A program made the translations under genes and the position numbers. Below are positions 1-5,457 of a stretch of 7,490 nt of DNA, in pieces. The stretch's first letter is position 1, and every line of letters begins with the position of its first letter. The stretch comes from Clostridiales bacterium (GTDB lineage Bacteria > Bacillota > Clostridia > Christensenellales > CAG-138), in the NCBI GenBank assembly GCA_009783775.1, contig WRCT01000085.1, positions 1 to 7,490 on the forward strand, in the 5' to 3' direction. The notes under the pieces are model-generated. The model saw only the letters and a program-made list of their open reading frames with translations, ran no database searches and was not told where the DNA came from.

Positions 1-989
1 CGCACAGCCAGCCCCTCTTCCGCCAGAATATCCAGACCGCGCAGGGTGGCGTTTTGGCCCGCCGCGTCCCCGTCGTAGGCGATGGTGACCGTCTCGGTAT
101 AGCGTTTCAACAGCCGCGCCTGCTGCTGGGTCAGCGCCGTGCCCAGGCTCGCCACGGCGTTCGTCACACCTGCCTGATACAAACCGATCACATCCATATA
201 CCCCTCGACCATGACCAGATCGTCCAGCTTGGCGTTCTTTTGCAGGTACAGCCCGTAAAGATTGTTGCGCTTGTTATAGATCGGCGTGTCGCCCGTGTTG
301 ATGTACTTGGGGTTTTCGTCGCCCATCACGCGCCCGCCAAAACCCAACACCCGCCCGTTTGTGCCCAAAATGGGGAAGATCAGCCTGTTCCGAAAAGCGT
401 CATAGGCCCGGTCCTTCTCCGCGTTGTACACCAGCAGGCCCGCGTCGATTTGCTCCTTGCGGTCAAAACCCGCTTGGGTCAAATGTGTAAACAGCGCGTC
501 CCAGCTGTCGGGCGCGAACCCGATCCCGTAGCGCAGCACGATTTCTTTGCTCAGCCCGCGCCTTGTCGCGTAATCCCGGGCGGCCTTGCCCGCCTCGCCC
601 AAAAACTGCTCGCAGAAGAACCGCGCCGCCTGCTGCGTGGCGGCATAGAGCCGCTCGCGGTGCGCGCGCTGGCGGCGAATCGCCTCGTCATTCACCTCGC
701 GCGGCATCTCCATACCGACCCGCGCGGCCAGGTGCTGGATCGCCTCATAATAGGGCAGACGCTCAATGTCCATGACAAACTGCACGACCGTGCCGCCCGC
801 GTGGCAGCCGAAACAATAGAACAACTGCTTGTCCGGCGAAACGGAAAAGCTGGCCGTCTTTTCCCCATGCAACGGACACAAGCCCCAGAGCTTGCGGCCC
901 TTGGGTTTCAGTTCCGTATAGGACGAGATGACGGAAACGATATCGTTCTTGGCCATCAGCTCGTCCAGCCAGGGGGCAGGGAGTGCCAT
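1..989 (-). CDS. dnaG: DNA primase DnaG, N-terminal 329 residues (gene runs off left edge)
   Basis: DNA primase makes the RNA primers for lagging-strand replication, working with the replicative helicase. Read on the minus strand from the ATG at 989, the protein opens with a CHC2 zinc-binding domain (C38, H41, C59, C62; CPLH...CFGC), followed by the primase catalytic core. The TOPRIM domain is visible as EGYMD at about residues 262-266 and YDGDAAGQ from about 305, whose acidic residues bind the catalytic metals. The rest of the core and the C-terminal helicase-binding domain lie beyond base 1 (about 600 residues is usual). A GGAGG ribosome site lies 11 bases before the ATG, inside a small hairpin. 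dgt is immediately upstream on the same strand, and a sigma-70 rpoD gene commonly follows in Clostridia. The long plus-strand open frame over this region is a shadow. Identification is secure. Confidence 0.97.
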   Translation of the reverse strand, partial: MALPAPWLDELMAKNDIVSVISSYTELKPKGRKLWGLCPLHGEKTASFSVSPDKQLFYCFGCHAGGTVVQFVMDIERLPYYEAIQHLAARVGMEMPREVNDEAIRRQRAHRERLYAATQQAARFFCEQFLGEAGKAARDYATRRGLSKEIVLRYGIGFAPDSWDALFTHLTQAGFDRKEQIDAGLLVYNAEKDRAYDAFRNRLIFPILGTNGRVLGFGGRVMGDENPKYINTGDTPIYNKRNNLYGLYLQKNAKLDDLVMVEGYMDVIGLYQAGVTNAVASLGTALTQQQARLLKRYTETVTIAYDGDAAGQNATLRGLDILAEEGLAV

Positions 990-993
990 GTGT

Positions 994-1014
994 TAAAAAA
1001 CCTCCGGTTTTTTA
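994..1014 (-). promoter_or_regulatory. Small hairpin enclosing the dnaG ribosome-binding site
   Basis: A perfect 9-bp stem (994-1002 with 1006-1014) with a three-base loop: on the coding strand an A-run then CC, loop GGA, then GG and a T-run. The GGAGG Shine-Dalgarno sequence of dnaG spans the loop and the 3' side of the stem. The stem is mostly A-T, so it would be weak as RNA. It has the same design (A-run, short GC stem, three-base loop, T-run) as hairpins at 2778-2794, 2808-2826, 4944-4962 and 5531-5549. It could modulate dnaG translation or act as a weak attenuator; either is inference. Confidence 0.5.
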
Positions 1015-1015
1015 T

Positions 1016-1098
1016 CAGACACCAGATACCAGATGCCAGATACCAGAATCGCTCACGCGGGTTTTTTCTGGAATCTGGAGTCTGGAATCTGGAATCTA
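1016..1098 (-). repeat. Heptad-repeat palindromic element A (dgt-dnaG spacer)
   Basis: Two 33-base arms, 1016-1048 and 1066-1098, are inverted copies matching at 26 of 33 positions. Each is built of about four tandem 7-bp units: CCAGATA-type on the plus strand at left, TCTGGAA-type at right. Most mismatches fall at the same place in successive units, so each heptad pair keeps CCAGA/TCTGG paired. The 17-base core (1049-1065) has a small stem CGC-TCAC-GCG at 1050-1059. The right arm contains the TAG stop codon of dgt (1096-1098), and the left arm ends next to the dnaG ribosome-site hairpin. It belongs to a family seen at five other junctions in this window. Function unknown. Confidence 0.85.
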
Positions 1099-2094
1099 GT
1101 TCCAACTTGTTGGAACGAACAACCGCTCAAACTCCGCGATCGCGTAATTATCCGTCATGCCCGCGATAAAGTCCGCGCAGGCGCGGGGGATACCCTCCGC
1201 TTCGATGACGGGCCGGCTGTCGGGCGGCAGGGTATCGGGGTGGTCCCGATAGTGCTCAAACAACTTGCGCACCACGCGCTTGGCCTTGCCCTCCTCGCCC
1301 TTGGCGCGCGGATTGAAATAAACCTCTTTGAACATAAAGTCCCGCAGCGCCTCAAAAGCTTCTTTATGCTCCGGCAGGAAGTCAATCGCCAACGGGACGT
1401 CGGGGGCGCCGTCCCCTACCGCCAGAATGCTCATAATCATCGCGTTGATCCGCGTGCCGTGGGAGTGCCCAAAGGCAGTCGTAGAGACCGTGGGCAGGTC
1501 GCTTTCCGCCAGCACCCCCGCGCGGATCGCGTCGTCAATGTCGTGGTTGAGGTAGGCGATTCGGTCGGCCAGCGACACCACGCGCCCCTCCAGGGTGGCG
1601 GGCGTGCCGCTCTGCTTGTGGTGAAAGATCCCGTCGCGCACTTCGAAGGTCAGGTTCAGATTCTCCAGTTTCTCCACGATGCGCAGGCTTTGCGCGTTGT
1701 GCGAAAACCCGCCCGGCACGAGCTCGTTCAATACGTTCTCGCCCGCGTGCCCGAAGGGCGTGTGTCCCAGGTCGTGCCCCATCGCGATGGCCTCGGTCAG
1801 ATCCTCGTTCAGCAGCAGCGCGCGCGAAAGGGTGCGCGCGATCTGCGAGACCTCCAGCGTATGCGTCAGGCGCGTCCGATAATGGTCGCCCTGCGGCGCC
1901 AGAAAGACCTGCGTTTTGTGCTTGAGGCGTCGGAACGCCTTGCTGTGCAGAATGCGGTCGCGGTCGCGCACAAAGTCGGTCCGCACAGGGCAGGGCGCGA
2001 TCGGAACGGCCCGTCCCCGCGTGTTTGCCGACAACGCCGCCCTTGGCGATAAGGTCTGCGCCTCCCACAGTTCCCGTTGTTCACGAATGGTCAT
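1096..2094 (-). CDS. dgt: dGTP triphosphohydrolase-like HD-domain protein
   Basis: An HD-domain phosphohydrolase of the deoxyguanosinetriphosphate triphosphohydrolase family, which splits dNTPs into nucleoside and triphosphate and so influences the dNTP pool. The 332-residue length fits the short bacterial dgt-like subfamily. The metal-binding HD residues are visible: H78 (RLTHTLEV), H107-D108 (MGHDLGHTPFGH) and D177 (SLADRIAYLNHD). The N-terminal segment RDRDRILHSKAFRRLKHKTQ is also a strong family signature. The ATG at 2094 is chosen because it starts the conserved MTIREQRE region; an AGGAAG ribosome site is present but about 13 bases away, rather far. It precedes dnaG on the same strand, as is usual in Clostridia. 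The stop codon sits in an arm of the heptad-repeat element downstream. Substrate preference (dGTP or broader) cannot be told from the sequence. Confidence 0.95.
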   Translation of the reverse strand: MTIREQRELWEAQTLSPRAALSANTRGRAVPIAPCPVRTDFVRDRDRILHSKAFRRLKHKTQVFLAPQGDHYRTRLTHTLEVSQIARTLSRALLLNEDLTEAIAMGHDLGHTPFGHAGENVLNELVPGGFSHNAQSLRIVEKLENLNLTFEVRDGIFHHKQSGTPATLEGRVVSLADRIAYLNHDIDDAIRAGVLAESDLPTVSTTAFGHSHGTRINAMIMSILAVGDGAPDVPLAIDFLPEHKEAFEALRDFMFKEVYFNPRAKGEEGKAKRVVRKLFEHYRDHPDTLPPDSRPVIEAEGIPRACADFIAGMTDNYAIAEFERLFVPTSWN

Positions 2095-2137
2095 AGATAC
2101 ATATATACTTCCTTTTTCGCCAAAACCCTTTGTTTTA

Positions 2138-2170
2138 TCCGCATTTATTTGTGAAATAATAAAATGCGGA
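2138..2170. promoter_or_regulatory. Inverted repeat in the divergent dgt / hydrogenase operon region
   Basis: A perfect 9-bp inverted repeat, TCCGCATTT (2138-2146) and AAATGCGGA (2162-2170), with a 15-base AT-rich spacer. It lies between divergently transcribed genes, about 33 bp upstream of the hydrogenase-operon -10 box. No gene ends here, so an operator is more likely than a terminator. The spacer includes TTGTGAA (2149-2155), which matches one half of a Rex (NADH/NAD+-sensing repressor) site; the second half (TTCACAA) is not there. A regulator binding site is an inference. Confidence 0.4.
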
Positions 2171-2199
2171 AGAAAATTATGGATTTTGCGTGACTGTGG

Positions 2200-2208
2200 T
2201 GCTATAAT
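2200..2208 (+). promoter_or_regulatory. Extended -10 promoter of the hydrogenase operon
   Basis: TGCTATAAT is a perfect TGn extended -10 element with a consensus TATAAT box at 2203-2208. No convincing TTGACA -35 is present at 16-18 bases upstream, which is acceptable for extended -10 promoters. Transcription would start near 2214-2216, leaving a leader of about 20 bases carrying AGGAGGG (2223-2229), seven bases before the hndA ATG. It is the only good promoter seen for the plus-strand genes. Confidence 0.7.
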
Positions 2209-2236
2209 TAGTTTGGAATTTTAGGAGGGAACCGAT

Positions 2237-2737
2237 ATGGCAGACAAACCGGCAGGCCTTCCCTTTGACGGGACGCCGCACCAGGAGACAGAGCTAAAGG
2301 CCTTTATCGCCGCGCAAAAGGGCGAGCGCGGCGCGCTCATGCCCGTGATCCAAAAGGCGCAGGAGATTTACGGCTACCTGCCGCGCGAGGTGCAGGTGCT
2401 TATCGCGCGGGAGATGGGCGTGCCATTGACCGACGTCTACGGCGTGGCGACCTTCTACGCGATGTTCTCGCTGCAAAAAAGCGGCAAACACCGCGTCGCG
2501 ATCTGCATGGGAACCGCCTGTTATGTGCGCGGCTCGCAGGCGGTGTTGGACGAGCTGATCAAGCAACTGGGCGTGCAGTCGGGCGAGACGACGGCGGACG
2601 GCCTGTTCACGCTGGACGCGACCCGCTGCCTGGGCTGCTGCGGCCTCGCGCCCGTCATTATGGTGGACGACGATGTGTACGGGCGGCTGGAAACGAAGGA
2701 CATTGCGGACATCTTAAAGAAGTATCGAAAACAATGA
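2237..2737 (+). CDS. hndA: NuoE-like [2Fe-2S] subunit of a bifurcating NAD(P)-linked [FeFe]-hydrogenase
   Basis: A thioredoxin-fold [2Fe-2S] protein of the complex I 24-kDa (NuoE) family, the small electron-transfer subunit (HndA/HydC type) of multimeric NAD(P)-linked hydrogenases. The four cluster ligands are C90 and C95 (CMGTAC) and C131 and C135 (CLGCC). Upstream is the usual helical domain with the signature YGYLPREVQ and the segment DVYGVATFYAMFSL. Its 166 residues match the family. The start is supported by a strong AGGAGGG seven bases before the ATG and a consensus extended -10 promoter. It is the first gene of the operon, and its partner HndB and HndC genes lie some 2.9 kb downstream, after five regulatory-looking genes. 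A role in another NADH-dependent ferredoxin-type enzyme (for example formate dehydrogenase) cannot be fully excluded, because the catalytic subunit is outside the window. Confidence 0.93.
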   Translation: MADKPAGLPFDGTPHQETELKAFIAAQKGERGALMPVIQKAQEIYGYLPREVQVLIAREMGVPLTDVYGVATFYAMFSLQKSGKHRVAICMGTACYVRGSQAVLDELIKQLGVQSGETTADGLFTLDATRCLGCCGLAPVIMVDDDVYGRLETKDIADILKKYRKQ

Positions 2738-2738
2738 T

Positions 2739-2864
2739 AATGTACAGTGTACAATGTACAAATTACAATGAAGGAAAAAACGGCTCCGCCGTTTCCTGCA
2801 ATTATAAAAAACAGCGGAGCTGTTTTATCATCAATTGTACATTGTACATTGTACACTGTACATT
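2739..2864 (+). repeat. Heptad-repeat palindromic element B (hndA-DRTGG1 spacer)
   Basis: The arms (2739-2769 and 2834-2864) are tandem ATGTACA-type heptads; the outer 22 bases (2739-2760 and 2843-2864) are a perfect inverted repeat. The core holds two small hairpins: AAACGGC-TCC-GCCGTTT (2778-2794) and AAAACAGC-GGA-GCTGTTTT (2808-2826). The first base of the left arm comes one base after the hndA stop codon, and the right arm ends just before the next ribosome site (CAGGAG). The second hairpin, with its T-run, resembles a weak intrinsic terminator, so partial termination or RNA processing within the operon is possible. This core lacks the TNACGC motif found in the other five elements. Confidence 0.88.
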
Positions 2865-2879
2865 AAACAGGAGAAAACC

Positions 2880-3218
2880 ATGACAATCAGAGAAATAGCC
2901 AACAGACTAAACGCAAAGATATTAACCGGTGAGGAGCTGCTCGACACGGAAGTCGACGGCGCGTGCGGCAGCGACCTGATGAGCGATGTGCTGGCCTTTG
3001 GCGACCAGCATTCCATGCTGCTGACCGGCCTGACCAACCCGCAGGTGATCCGCACCGCCATGATGCTGGATATGCCCTGCGTGGTCTTTGTGCGCGGCAA
3101 GCCCATGCCCGAGGAGACGCTCGCGCTGGCCCGCGCCTCCGGCCTGTGCACGCTGGCGACCGATATCCGTCTCTTCGAGGCCTGCGGCCTGCTCTACGCG
3201 GGCGGGGTGCGGGGCTAA
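2880..3218 (+). CDS. DRTGG-domain protein 1, hydrogenase-operon accessory
   Basis: A 112-residue stand-alone DRTGG-type protein. This small alpha/beta fold is otherwise found as a regulatory domain in phosphotransacetylase-like and CBS-domain proteins. The recognisable stretch is GACGSDLMSDVLAF (about residues 27-40), followed by LLTGLTNPQVIRTAMMLDM, VVFVRGK and the C-terminal FEACGLLYAGGVRG. No signal peptide, membrane segment or catalytic motif is seen. The ATG at 2880 is preferred to the in-frame TTG at 2835, because CAGGAG lies six bases upstream and the TTG extension would translate the repeat arm. The next gene starts four bases after its stop, so translation is probably coupled. Proteins of this type occur beside HndA/NuoE in clostridial hydrogenase clusters; ligand binding or signalling is plausible, but the function is not established. 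Confidence 0.85.
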   Translation: MTIREIANRLNAKILTGEELLDTEVDGACGSDLMSDVLAFGDQHSMLLTGLTNPQVIRTAMMLDMPCVVFVRGKPMPEETLALARASGLCTLATDIRLFEACGLLYAGGVRG

Positions 3219-3222
3219 CCCG

Positions 3223-3660
3223 ATGGACGAAAAGACACACACCTTCCGCTATACGGTGCACGGCGAGGACTTTCTCTCCGCGGGCGAGGCCTCCATGCAC
3301 GCCAAACGCACGCTCAAGGAGCTGGGCTATTCTTCCGACCTGATCCGCCGCGTCTCGGTCGCGATGTACGAGGGCGAGATCAATATGTTCATTCACGCGG
3401 GCGGCGGTGAGGCCAAGATGGAAGTCGGCGAGAACGAGATCACCGTCACCTTGATCGACTGGGGCGCGGGCATTCCCGACGTGGACATGGCCATGCGCGA
3501 GGGCTACTCCACCGCGACGGCGGACATCCGCTCGCTCGGTTTCGGCGCGGGCATGGGCCTGCCGAACATGAAACGCTTTGCCGACGAGCTGACGGTTTCG
3601 TCCACCGTGGGGGTGGGGACGAAGGTTGTTATGCGCTTCGCTATAAGGAATAAGGAATAA
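3223..3660 (+). CDS. RsbW-like GHKL ATP-binding protein (anti-sigma factor / serine kinase type)
   Basis: A 145-residue HATPase of the RsbW/SpoIIAB class, in which such proteins act as protein serine kinases and anti-sigma or anti-anti-sigma switches. The Bergerat-fold boxes are visible: N-box in AMYEGEINMFIHA (E50, N54), G1 box DWGAGIPD (D79, G81, G83) and G2 box GFGAGMGLPNM (about 106-116). The start is the ATG at 3223, four bases after the preceding stop; the longer open frame beginning at 3088 overlaps DRTGG1 and is not credible. The last residues, IRNKE, are encoded by the heptad repeat that supplies the stop codon, so the natural end has probably been replaced or extended. No STAS partner or sigma factor is seen in the window, so its target is unknown. 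Confidence 0.87.
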   Translation: MDEKTHTFRYTVHGEDFLSAGEASMHAKRTLKELGYSSDLIRRVSVAMYEGEINMFIHAGGGEAKMEVGENEITVTLIDWGAGIPDVDMAMREGYSTATADIRSLGFGAGMGLPNMKRFADELTVSSTVGVGTKVVMRFAIRNKE

Positions 3661-3693
3661 GTAAGAAGTAATAATTGTGGTGTGCTAACGCAC
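3643..3693 (+). repeat. Heptad-repeat element C, one-armed
   Basis: Five tandem heptads (ATAAGGA twice, ATAAGTA, AGAAGTA, ATAATTG; 3643-3677) overlap the end and stop codon of the RsbW-like gene. They are followed by the small stem GTGC-TAAC-GCAC (3682-3693). No inverted right arm and no three-base-loop hairpin follow; the next gene begins within 15 bases. It looks like a partial copy of elements D and F, which share the same heptads and stem. Confidence 0.8.
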
Positions 3694-3707
3694 GAATGAT
3701 GGGTAAA

Positions 3708-4040
3708 ATGACGGTACGGGAACTCGGGGATAAACTGAATTTGACTGCCTTTTGCCTGCCGAATCCTGACGCGGAAGTCACGGGTGGTTATGTGGGCGAT
3801 TTGTTGAGCTGGGTCATGGGTCGGGCGGGGGAGGGCCAAGCCTGGATCACGATCATGTCCAACCGAAACGTGGCCGCCGTGGCGCAATTAACCGAGGTTG
3901 CTTGCGTGATCCTGGCCGAGGGCGTGCAACCTGATTCGGATCTGCTGACCGCTGCCGAGGCCCACGGAATCAATTTGCTTGGCAGTGCCCGAGACAGTTT
4001 CACCTTGGCGGTGGAGCTGGGCAAAAGGAATAAGGAATAA
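3708..4040 (+). CDS. DRTGG-domain protein 2, hydrogenase-operon accessory
   Basis: A second small DRTGG-type protein of 110 residues. It begins MTVREL, parallel to MTIREI of the first copy, and contains VGDLLSWVMGRA (about residues 29-40), AWITIMSNRNVAAVAQL and ACVILAEGVQPD. This last set resembles the DRTGG proteins often annotated as serine kinase-like, yet there is no P-loop or kinase domain. The ATG at 3708 is chosen by alignment with the first copy; in-frame ATGs at 3696 and 3699 and a TTG at 3675 are possible but lie in repeat-derived sequence. The ribosome site is weak (GGG four bases upstream). The C-terminal RNKE and stop come from a heptad arm, exactly as in the preceding gene. The two DRTGG proteins are diverged, so they are likely separate partners rather than a recent duplication. 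Confidence 0.83.
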   Translation: MTVRELGDKLNLTAFCLPNPDAEVTGGYVGDLLSWVMGRAGEGQAWITIMSNRNVAAVAQLTEVACVILAEGVQPDSDLLTAAEAHGINLLGSARDSFTLAVELGKRNKE

Positions 4041-4200
4041 GGAATAAGGGAGGAGTGCTGACGCACAATTGATTGGCAGCTTGAATGAAATCAAAAGAAA
4101 CAGCGTCCGGGGTCCCCTCCGAGTCCGCAGACTTGGTGGGGTGGATCGAAACTGTTTCCACATTCATTATTCCTTATTACTTATTCCTTATTACTTGGAG
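4023..4200 (+). repeat. Heptad-repeat palindromic element D with large nested hairpin
   Basis: The left arm (4023-4050) is AAGGAAT heptads overlapping the DRTGG2 stop codon. The right arm (4167-4196) is four inverted heptads alternating TTATTCC and TTATTAC. The core starts with GTGC-TGAC-GCAC (4055-4066), and the whole stretch 4049-4086 closely resembles 5483-5520 of element F. Then comes a 62-base structured block (4097-4158), listed separately. The PHP gene's GGAG ribosome site follows the right arm directly at 4197-4200. At 178 bases this is the longest element of the family here. Confidence 0.85.
4097..4158 (+). other. Large GC-rich hairpin nested inside element D (possible structured RNA)
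   Basis: The outer pair is GAAACAG (4097-4103) with CTGTTTC (4152-4158). The inner stem is CCCCTCCGAGTC (4114-4125) with GACTTGGTGGGG (4130-4141) around a CGCA loop; 11 of 12 positions pair if one G-U is counted, with one T-T mismatch. Between the two, CG-TCC can pair with GGA-T-CG. Such layered pairing in 62 bases is unlikely in plain spacer DNA. The outer AAACAG/CTGTTT resembles the small hairpin at 2808-2826 with its loop replaced by a long insert. I do not recognise a known RNA family. Confidence 0.45.
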
Positions 4201-4205
4201 TAATA

Positions 4206-4925
4206 ATGGCTGGTTTTCTTTACGACTTGCACTTGCACTCAGCCTTATCGCCTTGTGCGGAAGAAGATATGACGCCGCGCAATCTGGCGGGCATGGCCTA
4301 TATCGCGGGCCTGCGGCTGGTTGCATTGACCGACCACAATAGCTGCGGCAACTGTCCGGCCTTCGTTGCCGCCTGCGAGGAACACGGCCTCGTGCCGATT
4401 GCGGGCATGGAGCTGACCACGGCGGAGGATATTCACCTGGTCTGCCTTTTCCCGACGCTGGAGGCCGCAATGGACTTTTCAGCGACCGTGCAGGGCCATC
4501 GGCTGCTGATCCCCAACCGGCCCGAACTCTTCGGGCAGCAGACGCAGTATGACGCCGAGGACAGTGTCATCGGCACGGAAGGGTACTACCTGCCCGCCGC
4601 GACGGACCTGCATTTGGCCGACGCCGCCGCACTGGTGACCGACTATGGCGGCCTTTGTTATCCGGCGCATATCGACCGCGAGGGCAACGGCTTGCCGGCG
4701 ATCCTGGGCGACTTTCCCGAAAGTCCTGTCTTTGCCGTGGCGGAGGTGGCCCACCCCAAAAATCTCGCCCAGGCGGGCGGCCGCCTGACCCTCTGCTGCT
4801 CCGACGCGCACCGGCTCTGGGAGATTGGAAACAAGGAGCAGACCCTCGAACTGGACGTGGAGGAAGACGCAGACGCGGCAACTGTCCGTACGGCCCTGTT
4901 CTTGAAATTAGGAGGTAGAAATTAG
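4206..4925 (+). CDS. PHP-domain metal-dependent phosphoesterase-like protein
   Basis: A 239-residue protein of the PHP superfamily, whose members bind two or three metal ions in a distorted barrel and hydrolyse phosphoester bonds. Metal-ligand motifs are present in order: DLHLH (H9, H11), E19 or D21, TDHNS (D43-H44), GMELTT (E69), H77, PAHIDR (H155) and CSDAH (D200, H202). The set is complete, so an active enzyme is expected. GGAG lies five bases before the ATG, at the end of a repeat arm. The last residues (LGGRN) and the stop are encoded by heptad-like repeats of element E, including an 11-bp direct repeat 14 bp apart. PHP proteins of this type recur in clostridial hydrogenase clusters. The substrate is unknown; a nucleotide or phosphoprotein role is a guess. 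Confidence 0.9.
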   Translation: MAGFLYDLHLHSALSPCAEEDMTPRNLAGMAYIAGLRLVALTDHNSCGNCPAFVAACEEHGLVPIAGMELTTAEDIHLVCLFPTLEAAMDFSATVQGHRLLIPNRPELFGQQTQYDAEDSVIGTEGYYLPAATDLHLADAAALVTDYGGLCYPAHIDREGNGLPAILGDFPESPVFAVAEVAHPKNLAQAGGRLTLCCSDAHRLWEIGNKEQTLELDVEEDADAATVRTALFLKLGGRN

Positions 4926-5009
4926 GAGCCGGGAATGAAGGAAAAAACTGCTCGGCAGTTTTCATCAATGTTACGCATTCCTCACCTCTCATCCCTCATT
5001 CCTAACCGG
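4904..5009 (+). repeat. Heptad-repeat palindromic element E (PHP-ATPase spacer)
   Basis: The right arm (4976-5003) is four clear heptads: CATTCCT, CACCTCT, CATCCCT, CATTCCT. The left arm (4910-4937) is four looser heptads of the inverse AGGAATG type, overlapping the PHP stop codon; the arms match at about 17 of 28 positions, fewer than in the other elements. The core holds AAAACTGC-TCG-GCAGTTTT (4944-4962), then AATG-TTACG-CATT (4967-4979) with the TNACGC motif. It appears to be an older, decayed copy. The ATPase start codon follows eight bases after the end of the annotated repeat. Confidence 0.7.
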
Positions 5010-5016
5010 ATTGCTT

Positions 5017-5457
5017 ATGAAGGAATTATCCCTCCACATTCTCGATATCGCGCAAAACGCCGTGGTCGCGGGGGCGACGCTGCTGGAGATTTCGATCCGC
5101 GAGGCGGACGGCCTGCTGGAACTGGAGATCGGTGACAACGGGCGCGGCATGGACGCGGCGCTGCTGGCAAAAGTCGCCGACCCCTTTACCACCACGCGTG
5201 ACACGCGCAAGGTGGGGCTGGGCCTGCCGCTGCTGCGGCTGGCGGCGGAGCAGACCGGCGGGGTTATGACCATCGCCTCCCAACCCGGGCAGGGCACGCG
5301 CGTGACCGCGACCTTCCATTTAGGCCACATGGACTGCGCGCCGCTGGGCAATATCAACGAGACCCTGCTGACCCTGCTGACCGGCAATCCGGAGATGGAT
5401 ATTGTTTACGTTTACGAGCATGACGGCCAGCGGGAAGAGCTGGATACGAGGAAGTAA
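5017..5457 (+). CDS. Stand-alone histidine-kinase-type ATP-binding protein
   Basis: A 146-residue GHKL ATPase like the catalytic domain of sensor histidine kinases, without sensor, transmembrane or phosphoacceptor (HisKA) domains. Visible boxes: N-box LDIAQNAVVAGA (D10, N14), G1 DNGRGM (40-45), F-box DPFTTTR (55-61) and G2 KVGLGLPLLRLAAEQTGG (65-82). About 40 residues follow the ATPase core (from MDCAPLGNINETLL), a tail that may bind a partner. The ATG at 5017 is preferred to the in-frame TTG at 5011; the ribosome site is weak (CGGA). The stop codon lies in the left arm of element F. It differs from the RsbW-like ATPase in box sequences, so the operon encodes two distinct GHKL types. A phosphotransfer target is not evident. 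Confidence 0.86.
   Translation: MKELSLHILDIAQNAVVAGATLLEISIREADGLLELEIGDNGRGMDAALLAKVADPFTTTRDTRKVGLGLPLLRLAAEQTGGVMTIASQPGQGTRVTATFHLGHMDCAPLGNINETLLTLLTGNPEMDIVYVYEHDGQREELDTRK

Noticed and set aside
54..1169. Long plus-strand open frame of 371 codons over the left end
   Set aside because: It lies opposite dnaG, whose zinc-finger and TOPRIM motifs are unmistakable on the minus strand; the plus frame is a GC-rich shadow, rich in R, A, H and Q.
1033..2052. Plus-strand open frame of 339 codons
   Set aside because: It is antisense to dgt, which has a full HD motif set; the frame also begins inside repeat element A.
2739..2864. CRISPR-like repeats
   Set aside because: The units are 7 bp, contiguous and inverted between arms, with no spacers or cas genes.
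2835..2879. Upstream TTG start for DRTGG protein 1
   Set aside because: The extension would translate the ATGTACA-type repeat arm; the ATG at 2880 has a good ribosome site and begins the conserved region.
4085..4342. 85-codon open frame between DRTGG2 and PHP
   Set aside because: It covers the nested hairpin and repeat arm and then overlaps the PHP gene out of frame; it has no domain or ribosome site.
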